Position numbers and translations under genes: made by a program. This document shows positions 6,047-13,678 of a stretch of 13,678 nucleotides of DNA, one piece after another. Source of the stretch: Arcobacter sp. (GTDB lineage: Bacteria; Campylobacterota; Campylobacteria; Campylobacterales; Arcobacteraceae). The DNA is taken from contig JADGEG010000037.1 of NCBI GenBank assembly GCA_016744485.1, positions 1-13,678 on the forward strand. The letters are read 5' to 3'. The notes beneath the pieces are model-generated. The model had not been told where the DNA came from. It saw nothing but the letters and a program-made list of their open reading frames with translations, and made no database searches. The number at the start of each line of letters is the position of its first letter. The first letter of the stretch is position 1.

Positions 6047-8257
6047 ATGCAAAAATTTAATAACATAGAAGAATTAGCTTTAGCACACTCTTTAAGTATA
6101 AAAGAGTTGGATAATATTAAAAAAATATTAAAAAGAAATCCCAATTATCTTGAAATAGGAATCTTTTCTGCTATGTGGAGTGAACATTGTTCATATAAAT
6201 CTAGTAAAAAATACTTAAATGCTTTTCCAACCACTGCCCCTTGGGTTATTCAAGGTCCTGGTGAAAATGCTGGAGTTATTGATATAGGTGATGGATATGC
6301 AGCTGTTTTTAAAATGGAATCACATAATCACCCATCTTTTATAGAACCTTATCAAGGGGCAGCTACTGGTGTTGGTGGTATTTTAAGAGATGTTTTTACT
6401 ATGGGTGCAAGACCTATTGCAAATATGAACTCAATTAGATTTGCAAGTATACAAGGAAATAATCAAACGGCACAAAAACATAGGTATTTATTAAAAGGTG
6501 TTGTAGCTGGTATTGGTGGATATGGTAACTGTATGGGAGTTCCTACTATTGGAGGTGAGACTACTTTTGAACAGTGTTATGCTGGAAATAATCTTGTAAA
6601 TGCTTTCACACTTGGAATTGCTAAAAAAGATGAGATATTTTTAGGATTAGCTGAAGGTATTGGAAATCCTGTTATGTATGTAGGGTCTAAAACAGGTCGT
6701 GATGGTTTAGGTGGTGCTGTTATGAGTTCTGCTTCTTTTACACAAGATAATGACAGTAAACGACCAACTGTTCAAGTTGGAGATCCTTTTACAGAAAAAC
6801 TTTTACTTGAAGCTTGTTTAGAGTTATTTAAACATGATTATATTATAGGTATTCAAGATATGGGGGCTGCTGGTCTTACGTCTTCTTCTTTTGAAATGGC
6901 AGGACGAAGTGGTTCTGGTATGAGAATGGATTTAGATAAAGTGCCATGCCGTGAAGAGGGTATGACTCCTTATGATTTTATGTTAAGTGAATCACAAGAG
7001 CGTATGTTAATTTGTGCAAAAAAAGGCTGTGAAGATAAAATCATAGAGATTTTTGAAAAATGGGAATTAGATGTAGCAGTTATTGGAGAAGTTACAAATA
7101 CTGGAAATATGGAATTATTCTGGAACGGTGAACTATGTGCAAATATTCCAATTCAACCTTTAAGTGAACAAGCTCCTATCTTAGATAGACCTGTTAAAAA
7201 ACCTGCATATTTAGATGAGATTAAAAATTTTGCAATGGACAAAGAGTTTTCTAATCAAATAGTTTTTGATAAATTATTTTGTGATATTGAAGTTGTAGAT
7301 AAAGCATGGATTTATAATCAGTATGATTCAACCGTACAAACAAACACTATAAAAGGTCCTGGAACTCTTGATGCTTCAAGTGTTAGAATAAAAGAAACTG
7401 GTAAAGCCTTATCTATGAGTGCTGATTGTAATACAAGATTTTGTTATATAAACCCTGAACTAGGAGCAGCAGCAGCTGTTATGGAAAGTGGTAGAAATGT
7501 TGCTATGAGTGGAGCAGTGCCAAAGGCCATAACTGATTGTCTTAATTTTGGAAATCCAGAAAAAGAAGAAGTTATGTGGCAGTTTGCCTCTTCTTGTGAA
7601 GGCATCAAACAAGCTTGTAGAGCTTTAAATACTCCTGTAGTTAGTGGAAATGTATCTTTATATAATGAAACAAATAAAGTAGGCATATTCCCTACTCCAT
7701 CAATAGTAACAGTAGGAGTTAATGAAGATGTAAATAAAATATTACCATCATATTTACAAGAAAATAGTAATGTTTTATATCTCTTAGGAGAAACTAAAGA
7801 AGAATTTGGTGGCTCATTATATATGAAAAAAATGTACGATACCATCTCTGGAATTCATCCTGAAGTAGATTTTGACAAAGAATTACAACTCTGGGAAACA
7901 GTAATAAACGCAAACAAATTAAACCTTTTAAAATCTGCTAAAGATATAAATGTTGGTGGTATAGCTATTGCTTTGGCAAAAATGGCAGTTAAAGGAAATA
8001 AAGGTTTAGAAGCTAATATATCTTTAGAAAATTCAAATGAAATTTTTTCTGAAACTTTAAGTAGAGCTATTGTAGAAGTAGATAAAAATAAATGCCAAGA
8101 ATTTGCTTCTTTTATGGAAAAAAGAAAAATCATTTGTGTTAAAATTGGATATGTTGGTGGAGATAAAGTAATTATAAATGATATTTATAAAAATCTATCT
8201 AGCTTAAAAGATATTTATTTTAATACTTTTCAAACTATTATTGAACAAGATTTATAA
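6047..8257 (+). CDS. purL: Phosphoribosylformylglycinamidine synthase, PurL subunit
   Basis: PurL catalyses the fourth step of purine synthesis, the ATP-dependent conversion of FGAR to FGAM with ammonia delivered by PurQ. The 736-residue length is that of the small bacterial form, which works with separate PurS and PurQ; neither is in this window. Family motifs are intact: MWSEHCSYKSSK with His47 near the start, GPGENAGV, MESHNHPS (90-97, ATP and metal binding), the duplicated second half beginning near PGTLDASSVRI, and SGNVSLYNE. The ATG has AAGG 11 bases upstream, rather distant; the N-terminal NIEELALAHSLS alignment to the usual family start supports it. Its GC content is visibly higher than that of the genes that follow, as expected for a conserved core gene. 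The inverted repeat in its leader may be regulatory. Confidence 0.97.
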   Translation: MQKFNNIEELALAHSLSIKELDNIKKILKRNPNYLEIGIFSAMWSEHCSYKSSKKYLNAFPTTAPWVIQGPGENAGVIDIGDGYAAVFKMESHNHPSFIEPYQGAATGVGGILRDVFTMGARPIANMNSIRFASIQGNNQTAQKHRYLLKGVVAGIGGYGNCMGVPTIGGETTFEQCYAGNNLVNAFTLGIAKKDEIFLGLAEGIGNPVMYVGSKTGRDGLGGAVMSSASFTQDNDSKRPTVQVGDPFTEKLLLEACLELFKHDYIIGIQDMGAAGLTSSSFEMAGRSGSGMRMDLDKVPCREEGMTPYDFMLSESQERMLICAKKGCEDKIIEIFEKWELDVAVIGEVTNTGNMELFWNGELCANIPIQPLSEQAPILDRPVKKPAYLDEIKNFAMDKEFSNQIVFDKLFCDIEVVDKAWIYNQYDSTVQTNTIKGPGTLDASSVRIKETGKALSMSADCNTRFCYINPELGAAAAVMESGRNVAMSGAVPKAITDCLNFGNPEKEEVMWQFASSCEGIKQACRALNTPVVSGNVSLYNETNKVGIFPTPSIVTVGVNEDVNKILPSYLQENSNVLYLLGETKEEFGGSLYMKKMYDTISGIHPEVDFDKELQLWETVINANKLNLLKSAKDINVGGIAIALAKMAVKGNKGLEANISLENSNEIFSETLSRAIVEVDKNKCQEFASFMEKRKIICVKIGYVGGDKVIINDIYKNLSSLKDIYFNTFQTIIEQDL

Positions 8258-8270
8258 ATAGATTTTATGG

Positions 8271-8304
8271 ATTGTAAGATTCTAAATTTTTAAGCTTCTA
8301 CAAT
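8271..8304 (+). terminator. Possible imperfect hairpin after purL
   Basis: ATTGTA (8271-8276) can pair with TACAAT (8299-8304), and a GA/TC pair continues inward after one bulged base, 13 nt past the purL stop. There is no strong U run, so termination here is a guess. It would separate purL from the ATPase gene, which has its own -10 box. Confidence 0.2.
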
Positions 8305-8327
8305 TTAAGAATATAGATTATCTTAGA

Positions 8328-8333
8328 TATAAT
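8328..8333 (+). promoter_or_regulatory. -10 box of the ATPase-nuclease pair
   Basis: TATAAT, within TTAGATATAATATG, lies 21 bases before the ATPase start codon and just upstream of its AAGAGG ribosome site, so the mRNA leader would be about 15 nt. No -35 match is seen. The same TTAGATATAAT context recurs at 13441-13451, which supports both as real promoters of this genome. Confidence 0.6.
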
Positions 8334-8354
8334 ATGTAAAGTAAGAGGTAGAAA

Positions 8355-9740
8355 ATGACACAAATTAATTTTGAAAATTTAGGAAATATTTCTAAAGGTA
8401 GTATTCAATTAAACAATCTAACAATTTTCACAGGAGATAATAATACAGGTAAGACTTATGCTACTTACGGTGTTTATAGTCTTCTTGATAAAGATTTTGA
8501 ATATAATTTAAAAGAAATAAATCCTATAATAGATGAACTATACAAAAATGGCTTATATAACTTAAACTTAAAAACTTTTTTTGATAAGAATTATTTAAAA
8601 ATGAAAAAAGAAATAGAAATATCATTTTCAAATAGTTTATCTGATGTATTTTCTGCAAATGAAGATGAATTTGGTAAATCAAAAATGACATTTGATTTAA
8701 ATACAGAAAAAATACAAAAAGACTTAGTAACTCAATTTCATAAAAGCACACTAATTTTAGGTAAACAAAATAATATCATTTTAGAATTAAACAAAAAAGA
8801 AAATAGCACAATACTTCAAATAGTATTATTAAAAAAAGATGTATCAAAAGATATAATTACTAATAATATAAGAAATGTATTAAGTTATTTTATTTTTAAT
8901 ACTTTATTTTCAAATTCATTTTTATTACCTGCTGAAAGAACTGGCTTAAACCTTTTTTATCAAGAACTTAATAAAGAAAGAACAGCGATGCTTCATCATA
9001 TAAAAAAAGACAAAATCAATAAAATGGCATTAATCAAAGATTTGATTGTTTCAAGATATCCCCAACCTATTGCTGATTATATTGATTTTTTGGGTAATAT
9101 TAATGTATTAAAAAAGTCTACTTCTGATTTTAAAGATTTAGCCCTAATAATTCAAAAAGAAATATTAAAAGGAAAATACAAACTTGAGAAAGATGGTATA
9201 TATTTTGTACCATATAAAAAATCTTCTAATCAAGAAAACTATAATGATAAAATATCACTACATTTAACATCGTCAACTATTAAAACATTTTTTTCACTTG
9301 TATTTTATCTTGAGCATTTAGCACAAGTGGGGGAAACTTTGATTATAGATGAACCTGAATTAAATTTGCACCCAAATAATCAAAGAATAATAGCAAGAAT
9401 TTTATCAATGATATCAAACAAAGGAATAAAAGTAATAGTTAGTACACATAGTGACTATTTTATAAGAGAAATAAATAACCTTATAATGCTAAAAAGTGAC
9501 TTTGAATCAAAAAATGAAATTATGAAGAAGTATAGTTATATAGATACTATGCTTATATCAAACGATAATGTAAGTGCCTATTTATTTGACGACAATACTA
9601 TTAAAGAAATGCACATAGACAAAGAAGAAGGAATAATAGCTAAAACATTTGATGATGTTATAAATAAATCAAACGAAATAAGTGATGATATTTATTATGC
9701 AAAACAAGCGAATTTAGAAGATGAAACAGCTTATAAATAA
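8355..9740 (+). CDS. AAA/ABC-like ATPase (AAA_15/AAA_21, OLD-like family), candidate defence ATPase
   Basis: A 461-residue cytoplasmic ATPase of the SMC/ABC-like class often found in anti-phage systems. Walker A is GDNNTGKT (27-34) after the typical start INFENLGNI...L.IFTGDN. A PAERTG motif occurs at 192-197, as in AAA_15 proteins. A signature-like LTSSTIKT (304-311) precedes Walker B LIIDEPELNLHP (329-340, with D332 and E333), and the H-loop is VSTHSDYF (362-369, His365). Only about 90 residues follow the H-loop, so there is no fused Toprim nuclease as in OLD proteins or GajA. The C-terminal stretch EGIIAKTFDDVINKSNEIS is also seen in related ATPases. The gene has its own -10 box and an AAGAGG ribosome site, and it overlaps the next gene by 20 bases, so the two products probably act together. 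Exact family and function are not established from sequence alone. Confidence 0.85.
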   Translation: MTQINFENLGNISKGSIQLNNLTIFTGDNNTGKTYATYGVYSLLDKDFEYNLKEINPIIDELYKNGLYNLNLKTFFDKNYLKMKKEIEISFSNSLSDVFSANEDEFGKSKMTFDLNTEKIQKDLVTQFHKSTLILGKQNNIILELNKKENSTILQIVLLKKDVSKDIITNNIRNVLSYFIFNTLFSNSFLLPAERTGLNLFYQELNKERTAMLHHIKKDKINKMALIKDLIVSRYPQPIADYIDFLGNINVLKKSTSDFKDLALIIQKEILKGKYKLEKDGIYFVPYKKSSNQENYNDKISLHLTSSTIKTFFSLVFYLEHLAQVGETLIIDEPELNLHPNNQRIIARILSMISNKGIKVIVSTHSDYFIREINNLIMLKSDFESKNEIMKKYSYIDTMLISNDNVSAYLFDDNTIKEMHIDKEEGIIAKTFDDVINKSNEISDDIYYAKQANLEDETAYK

Positions 9741-10272
9741 TCTGTCAAATACTATAAGTAAAGATTTTAAGATATCTTTTACATCAGGTGAGCTCATAAT
9801 TAATGAAGAAGATTCAAAGTGTAATAAAGTTGTTTTAAAGTCAAAGAAAAATCAAATATTTACCTTTTCTTTAGATAAAAGATTAAGAAACTCTTGCAAA
9901 GTCTTTCCTTACTTAAATCAATCAACAGCTACAATAACAAAAGCAAACGATGGAATAATATTTTATATACATAATAAAGAAATATGTATTTTACTCATTG
10001 AATTAAAATCTAAACATTTAAATGATTACAAAAAGCAATTACAAGCAGGAAAGAATTTTGTCTTTTACTTGCTTAGTATCTTAAATAATTCATTTGAAAA
10101 AAATTATACAATAAAAAAAGAAAATATAAAATGTGTAGTTTTTTCTCTTAGACAAACAGCAAGAAAACAAGGAACAAAAAGACAAAATAGTACATATGAA
10201 AAAATATCTGGATTAAATATCGCAGAACTTCAATGCAATGATAATCATTATATAGAGAAGTTTTTTTTATAA
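9721..10272 (+). CDS. Putative PD-(D/E)XK-like nuclease partner of the ATPase
   Basis: A 183-residue protein I cannot place in a named family. The centre reads like the core of a PD-(D/E)XK nuclease. Asp77 lies in KANDGIIFY, then after a strand and turn comes ICILLIELKSK, with Glu94 and Lys96 giving D-x16-ExK, followed by a helix with QLQAGK (Gln106, Gln108). This order of acidic residue, ExK strand and Gln-bearing helix is the usual active-site layout of restriction-type and RecB-type nucleases. The C-terminal third is basic (RQTARKQGTKRQ), which could contact nucleic acid. It has no signal peptide or membrane segment. The ATG lies inside the end of the ATPase gene (20-base overlap) with only a weak ribosome site, implying translational coupling and a shared complex or system. 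A DNA- or RNA-cleaving effector controlled by the ATPase is inference; a non-catalytic partner is possible. Confidence 0.65.
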   Translation: MKQLINNLSNTISKDFKISFTSGELIINEEDSKCNKVVLKSKKNQIFTFSLDKRLRNSCKVFPYLNQSTATITKANDGIIFYIHNKEICILLIELKSKHLNDYKKQLQAGKNFVFYLLSILNNSFEKNYTIKKENIKCVVFSLRQTARKQGTKRQNSTYEKISGLNIAELQCNDNHYIEKFFL

Positions 10273-10300
10273 AAAATATAACTTTTAATAAAGGTATAAA

Positions 10301-10801
10301 ATGAACAAAATTTTAATCTTAAATACAGGTGGAACATTTAATAAAAAGTATTGTGAGATAAGTGGAACTTTAAAAGTATTAGAAGATAATAGCAATATAG
10401 AACTTATAGTAAAAAAAGCTTTTAGAAATAACTTAAATCTTGATATAAAAGGTATTTTATATAAAGATAGTTTAGCAATAAACGATATTAATAGAAAAGA
10501 AATATTAAAAAACTTAAATTCTTATAAAAAAATAATTATAATTCATGGTACAGATACTATGGATATGACTGCACATTTTTTAGCAAATAAAATAAAAAAA
10601 GACCAAACGATAGTTTTAACAGGAGCCATGCACCCTTTTTCTATAGATGTTTTAGAAGCTGTAGCAAACTTTTCTATTTCACTATCTTTTTTAAATCAAG
10701 ATAATAAAACTGGTGTTTATATAGGAATGCATGGTTTAGTAAAAGAGTATACAAAAATAAAAAAAAATAAAAAACTTGGGATGTTTGAGTGCCAGAAATA
10801 A
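10301..10801 (+). CDS. Asparaginase N-terminal-domain protein (single domain)
   Basis: The 166-residue product corresponds to only the N-terminal half of type I/II L-asparaginases (normally about 330 residues), which hydrolyse asparagine to aspartate and ammonia. Active-site elements are present: Thr12 in NTGGTFNK, Thr84-Asp85 in HGTDTMDMTA, VLTGAMHP (usual AMRP), and Lys152 in EYTK, in the place of the catalytic lysine of the Thr-Asp-Lys triad. The protein ends soon after, where the linker to the second domain would start. The missing second domain supplies residues that complete the active site of the neighbouring subunit, so ordinary asparaginase activity is doubtful. The frame is open and has a good AAAGG ribosome site, and it overlaps ccoI by 13 bases, so it looks like a kept gene rather than debris. 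No leftover second-domain sequence follows. Confidence 0.8.
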   Translation: MNKILILNTGGTFNKKYCEISGTLKVLEDNSNIELIVKKAFRNNLNLDIKGILYKDSLAINDINRKEILKNLNSYKKIIIIHGTDTMDMTAHFLANKIKKDQTIVLTGAMHPFSIDVLEAVANFSISLSFLNQDNKTGVYIGMHGLVKEYTKIKKNKKLGMFECQK

Positions 10802-13227
10802 AATGTGACCATTGTCATTTAACATATTCTTCTGATATTATGATAAAAGAAGATAAATTATACTTTTGTTGTAAGGGTTGTCAAGGGGTTTATCACTTAT
10901 TAAAAGACGAAAATCTAGACTCATTTTACGATAAACTAGCAAATAAAACCATATCCCCACCATTACAAAACAAAGAAGACACAAAACACTTTGATACAAA
11001 AAACTATCAAGATACTTTCGTTTCAACAACAAAAGAAGGCTTTTGTCAAATTGATCTAATAATTGAAGGTATTCACTGTGCTGCTTGTATATGGCTTAAT
11101 GAAAAGATACTATTTTCAACTATTGGTGTGATTGAAGCGAATATTAATTTTTCTAATAATAAAGCTAGAATTATTTGGAATGATGAAAAAATAAAGCTAT
11201 CACAAATCATATCAAAAATAAGAAGCATAGGTTATAATGCTTATGCTTATGATTCAAATATTGCAAACGAACAAGCAATAAAAACAAAAAGAGAATACTT
11301 TATAAAAATGATGGTTGCAGTTTTTGTAAGCTTAAATATGATGATGTTAGGCGTTGCTAAATATACTGGCTTTTTTACAGGCATTAGTGCTGATATACGA
11401 CACTATATTCATATTGGAGAGTTTATTTTAGCTACTCCTGTTTTATTTTATTCTGGTTTTGTATTCTATAAAGGTGCTTATTATGGCTTAAAAAATCGTA
11501 TCTTAAATATGGATTTTTTAGTATCAAGTAGTACTACTTTAACGTATATTTATTCACTTTTTATTTTATTTGGTGCAAAAGGTGAAAGCTATTTTGATTC
11601 AGTTGCTATGATAATAACTTTTGTGCTTGTGGGTAAATACTTAGAAGTTATTGGGAAAAAATCAGCCCTTGATACCTTAGATAAAATAAAAGGTTCTATT
11701 CCTTTAGAAGCTACTGTTATTAAAAACAATAAAAAAATACAAACCATTCTTAATAATATAAATATTGGCGATATTATTGAGCTTAAAAGTGGAGATAAAG
11801 TTTGTCTTGATGGTGTCATTATAAGTGGTCAAAGTTCTTTTGATGAATCAAGCTTAAGTGGTGAAGTAAATCCAGTATACAAACAAATAAACGACACAGT
11901 ACTAAGTAGTACTATTAATAATGAAGGATTAATAAGATATAAAGTTACAAAAACTTATGATAAATCTACTTTAAACTCTATTGTAACACTCTTAGAAGAT
12001 TCCCTTAATTCAAAGCCCCCTATTCAATACAAAGCAAATGAAATTTCAAAAAGTTTTACTGTGTCTATTTTACTTCTTAGTATTGCTACATTTTTAATAT
12101 GGTATTTTTTAGGACTTAATCTTGGCTTTAATTATGCAGGGGCAAGTAACTTTGAAAAGTCTTTTATCGTTTCTATATCTGTTATTATTATAGCATGTCC
12201 TTGTGCCTTAGCACTAGCTACTCCAATTGCTAGTTTAATAGGCATATCGCAGTTAGCTAAAAAAAATTTACTTTTTAAAGAAGCTAAGTTCATAGAAACA
12301 CTTGCAAAAGCAAATACTTTAGTCTTAGATAAAACAGGAACACTAACTAAAGGAAAATTATTTATTAAAAGCTTTAATGTTCTTGATGATAATATACATA
12401 AATTAAATCTTTTATACTCTTTACTTAATTCATCAAAGCATCCAATTAGTACTTCTATAAAAGAATTTTTAAATCAAAAATATAGTTTAGCAAATAAAAA
12501 TATTTATGATATAAAAACCATACAAGCAAAAGGTTTAAAAGCAAAATATAAAAATATAGATGGAAAAATATTTAATATACTTGGTGGTAATAGCGCACTT
12601 TTAAAACAAAATCATATTAACTTTACTTTTGAAACTACTAATAGTGTTTATATCTTTGCAATTAATAAAAAAGTTATAGCCACCTTTGAACTTGAAGATG
12701 AGATAAAAGAAGGTGCAAACTCATTTATAGAACAAATAAAAAAATACAATATTGACATTATCATGTTAACAGGAGATAATAAAAAAGTAGCAAAAAAAGT
12801 AGCAAATAAAATAGGCATAAATAAATATATGGCAGAATTAGACCCCATGCAAAAAGCATCTTATATTAAAGAATTAAAAAAAGATGCTAAGATAGTAGTG
12901 ATGGTAGGAGATGGGATAAATGATAGTATCGCACTTGCAAACTCTGATTTAGCCGTTGCTATGGGTAATGCTTCTGATATAAGTATTAGTGTTTCTGATC
13001 TTATAGTTTTAAATAATTCTTTAAAAAGTTTAAAGTATGCTTTTATAATTTCAAGAAAAACATATAAGTTAATAAAACAAAACCTTGCTATTTCTTTAGT
13101 ATATAATGCAATAACCATACCTTTAGCAATGGCTGGTTTGGTTATTCCTTTAGTTGCTGCACTTTCCATGAGCCTTAGCTCTTTGTTAGTTGTTGCAAAC
13201 TCCATACGAATAAAAATAAAGGATTAA
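10789..13227 (+). CDS. ccoI: CcoI/FixI, copper P1B-type ATPase for cbb3 oxidase assembly
   Basis: CcoI moves copper across the inner membrane for the CuB centre of cbb3-type cytochrome oxidase. The 812-residue protein starts with a cysteine-rich metal-binding domain (C6xxC9, then CCKGC at 27-31) typical of CcoI/FixI. An HMA-type domain with GIHCAAC follows (C97, C100). Further motifs are SGE (357-359), the metal-binding CPC in the sixth helix (470-472), phosphorylation site DKTGT (Asp514), HP (551-552) and GDGIND (707-712). Eight membrane helices are expected and hydrophobic stretches fit. The start is GTG at 10789, inside the asparaginase-like gene, with GGGA seven bases upstream; it keeps the family N-terminus complete. 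ccoS follows after six bases. CopA-type detoxification pumps are the alternative, but the N-terminal cysteine domain plus ccoS argue for CcoI. Confidence 0.94.
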   Translation: MPEIKCDHCHLTYSSDIMIKEDKLYFCCKGCQGVYHLLKDENLDSFYDKLANKTISPPLQNKEDTKHFDTKNYQDTFVSTTKEGFCQIDLIIEGIHCAACIWLNEKILFSTIGVIEANINFSNNKARIIWNDEKIKLSQIISKIRSIGYNAYAYDSNIANEQAIKTKREYFIKMMVAVFVSLNMMMLGVAKYTGFFTGISADIRHYIHIGEFILATPVLFYSGFVFYKGAYYGLKNRILNMDFLVSSSTTLTYIYSLFILFGAKGESYFDSVAMIITFVLVGKYLEVIGKKSALDTLDKIKGSIPLEATVIKNNKKIQTILNNINIGDIIELKSGDKVCLDGVIISGQSSFDESSLSGEVNPVYKQINDTVLSSTINNEGLIRYKVTKTYDKSTLNSIVTLLEDSLNSKPPIQYKANEISKSFTVSILLLSIATFLIWYFLGLNLGFNYAGASNFEKSFIVSISVIIIACPCALALATPIASLIGISQLAKKNLLFKEAKFIETLAKANTLVLDKTGTLTKGKLFIKSFNVLDDNIHKLNLLYSLLNSSKHPISTSIKEFLNQKYSLANKNIYDIKTIQAKGLKAKYKNIDGKIFNILGGNSALLKQNHINFTFETTNSVYIFAINKKVIATFELEDEIKEGANSFIEQIKKYNIDIIMLTGDNKKVAKKVANKIGINKYMAELDPMQKASYIKELKKDAKIVVMVGDGINDSIALANSDLAVAMGNASDISISVSDLIVLNNSLKSLKYAFIISRKTYKLIKQNLAISLVYNAITIPLAMAGLVIPLVAALSMSLSSLLVVANSIRIKIKD

Positions 13228-13233
13228 AATACT

Positions 13234-13434
13234 ATGGATGATATACTTTTTATGATGTTAATTGTAGGTTTGGTTTTATCTTTTGCCATTTTAGGTGTTT
13301 TTATTTGGGGGGCTAAAAATGGTCAATTTGATGATACAAATAAAATGATGGACGGTTTACTCTTTGATAGTCAAGATGATTTAAATGATGCAGTAGATAA
13401 AGAAAATAAAATAAAAGAAGCTAAAAAAAAATAA
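13234..13434 (+). CDS. ccoS: CcoS, cbb3-type cytochrome oxidase assembly protein
   Basis: A 66-residue membrane protein needed for assembly of cbb3 oxidase with its haem and copper cofactors. It has one N-terminal transmembrane helix (about residues 5-26) followed by the conserved WGAKNGQFDD, where family members read W.i..GQFdD, and an acidic then lysine-rich cytoplasmic tail. Length is usual for CcoS. AAGGA at the end of ccoI serves as the ribosome site, and the six-base gap indicates one transcript with ccoI. The structural genes ccoNOQP are not in the window. Confidence 0.93.
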   Translation: MDDILFMMLIVGLVLSFAILGVFIWGAKNGQFDDTNKMMDGLLFDSQDDLNDAVDKENKIKEAKKK

Positions 13435-13678
13435 TTTGATTTAGATATAATGTCCCTATAAAAATAAACCAAGGTACAGTTTTTTTAGATTGTTTATTAA
13501 AGTTCAATTAAGAAGTAGAAATTTTGACATTTAAACATCTATAGCATTAGTCAGTACAATAATATATAAGGTGTCAATAAATTTTATCACAACTAACATA
13601 TTAATTAAGTTTATTTTAATAAAAATACTTATACAATGATTTATCAAATTTTTACATATCTATTATGTTTGAAATAAG
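13435..13678. other. Gene-free region, possible leader of a downstream stable-RNA unit
   Basis: No convincing reading frame exists on either strand over these 244 bases. It starts with a TATAAT promoter (13446-13451), then holds TTGACA at 13524-13529, TACAAT at 13555-13560 and again at 13632-13637, and a TGTCAA at 13572-13577 that is the inverse of the TTGACA. A long untranslated stretch with several promoter-like boxes would suit the upstream region of an rRNA or other stable-RNA operon starting past the window. That identity is inference; no rRNA or boxA-type sequence is seen inside. Confidence 0.35.
13446..13451 (+). promoter_or_regulatory. Promoter -10 box with GC-rich discriminator
   Basis: TATAAT in the context TTAGATATAATGTCCC begins 12 bases after the ccoS stop. 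The following GTCCC is GC-rich in otherwise AT-rich DNA, like the TCCCC after the tRNA-Lys -10 box. No -35 match is present. It probably starts a transcript that leaves the window to the right. Confidence 0.55.

Noticed and set aside
7444..7845. Minus-strand open frame inside purL
   Set aside because: It is a shadow of a highly conserved core gene, with no motif or independent promoter.
8355..9740. OLD-family nuclease / GajA identity for the ATPase
   Set aside because: After the H-loop only about 90 residues remain and no Toprim acidic motifs are present, so a fused nuclease is absent.
10789..13227. CopA-type copper efflux ATPase
   Set aside because: The N-terminal CxxC...CCKGC domain and the ccoS gene six bases downstream point to CcoI/FixI instead.
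13524..13560. TTGACA with TACAAT as one sigma-70 promoter
   Set aside because: The spacer is 25 bases, too long for a standard promoter, and no -10-like hexamer exists at 16-18 bases.
1..13678. CRISPR arrays, insertion sequences, tandem repeats, integrase or attachment sites
   Set aside because: No regularly spaced direct repeats, transposase frames or terminal repeats were found on reading the window; the tRNA-Lys gene shows no integrase nearby.

Overview
The window is strongly AT-rich and reads as a chromosomal segment of a Campylobacterota bacterium, most likely an Arcobacter-type genome (Arcobacteraceae). That placement is inferred from base composition, from the side-by-side ccoI/ccoS genes for cbb3 oxidase assembly, from the single-domain asparaginase-like gene overlapping ccoI, and from promoters with a TATAAT -10 box and often no clear -35 box. 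No database search was possible.

Left end (1-1820): a tRNA-Lys(UUU) gene on the minus strand has a full-consensus promoter. Beyond it lies a nickel module. A six-helix transporter of the nickel/cobalt (NicO/HupE-like) type on the minus strand is divergent from sodN (nickel superoxide dismutase) and sodX (its maturation peptidase). The intergenic region between them holds a perfect 7-1-7 palindrome resembling the core of a Fur-family box. Together the genes would import nickel, make the enzyme, and cut its leader so that the N-terminal His/Cys hook can bind nickel.

Middle (1888-8257): five plus-strand genes at short spacing. They are an ABC-F ATPase of the Uup type, a YqeY/GatB-like protein, a diguanylate cyclase with an unrecognised N-terminal half and an intact inhibitory site, a small exported protein of unknown function, and purL (FGAM synthetase). 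Inverted repeats occur inside the end of the ABC-F gene and in the purL leader.

Accessory pair (8355-10272): with its own -10 box, a 461-residue AAA/ABC-like ATPase overlaps by 20 bases a 183-residue protein carrying a PD-(D/E)XK-like D...ExK signature. I cannot match the pair to a named system. It is the best candidate in the window for an undescribed ATPase-nuclease (possibly anti-phage) module.

Right end (10301-13678): an asparaginase N-terminal-domain protein overlaps ccoI (copper P1B-ATPase for cbb3 oxidase), followed by ccoS. The last 244 bases contain no gene. They start with a TATAAT box followed by a GC-rich discriminator like that of the tRNA-Lys promoter, so they may be the leader of a stable-RNA transcription unit lying beyond the window.
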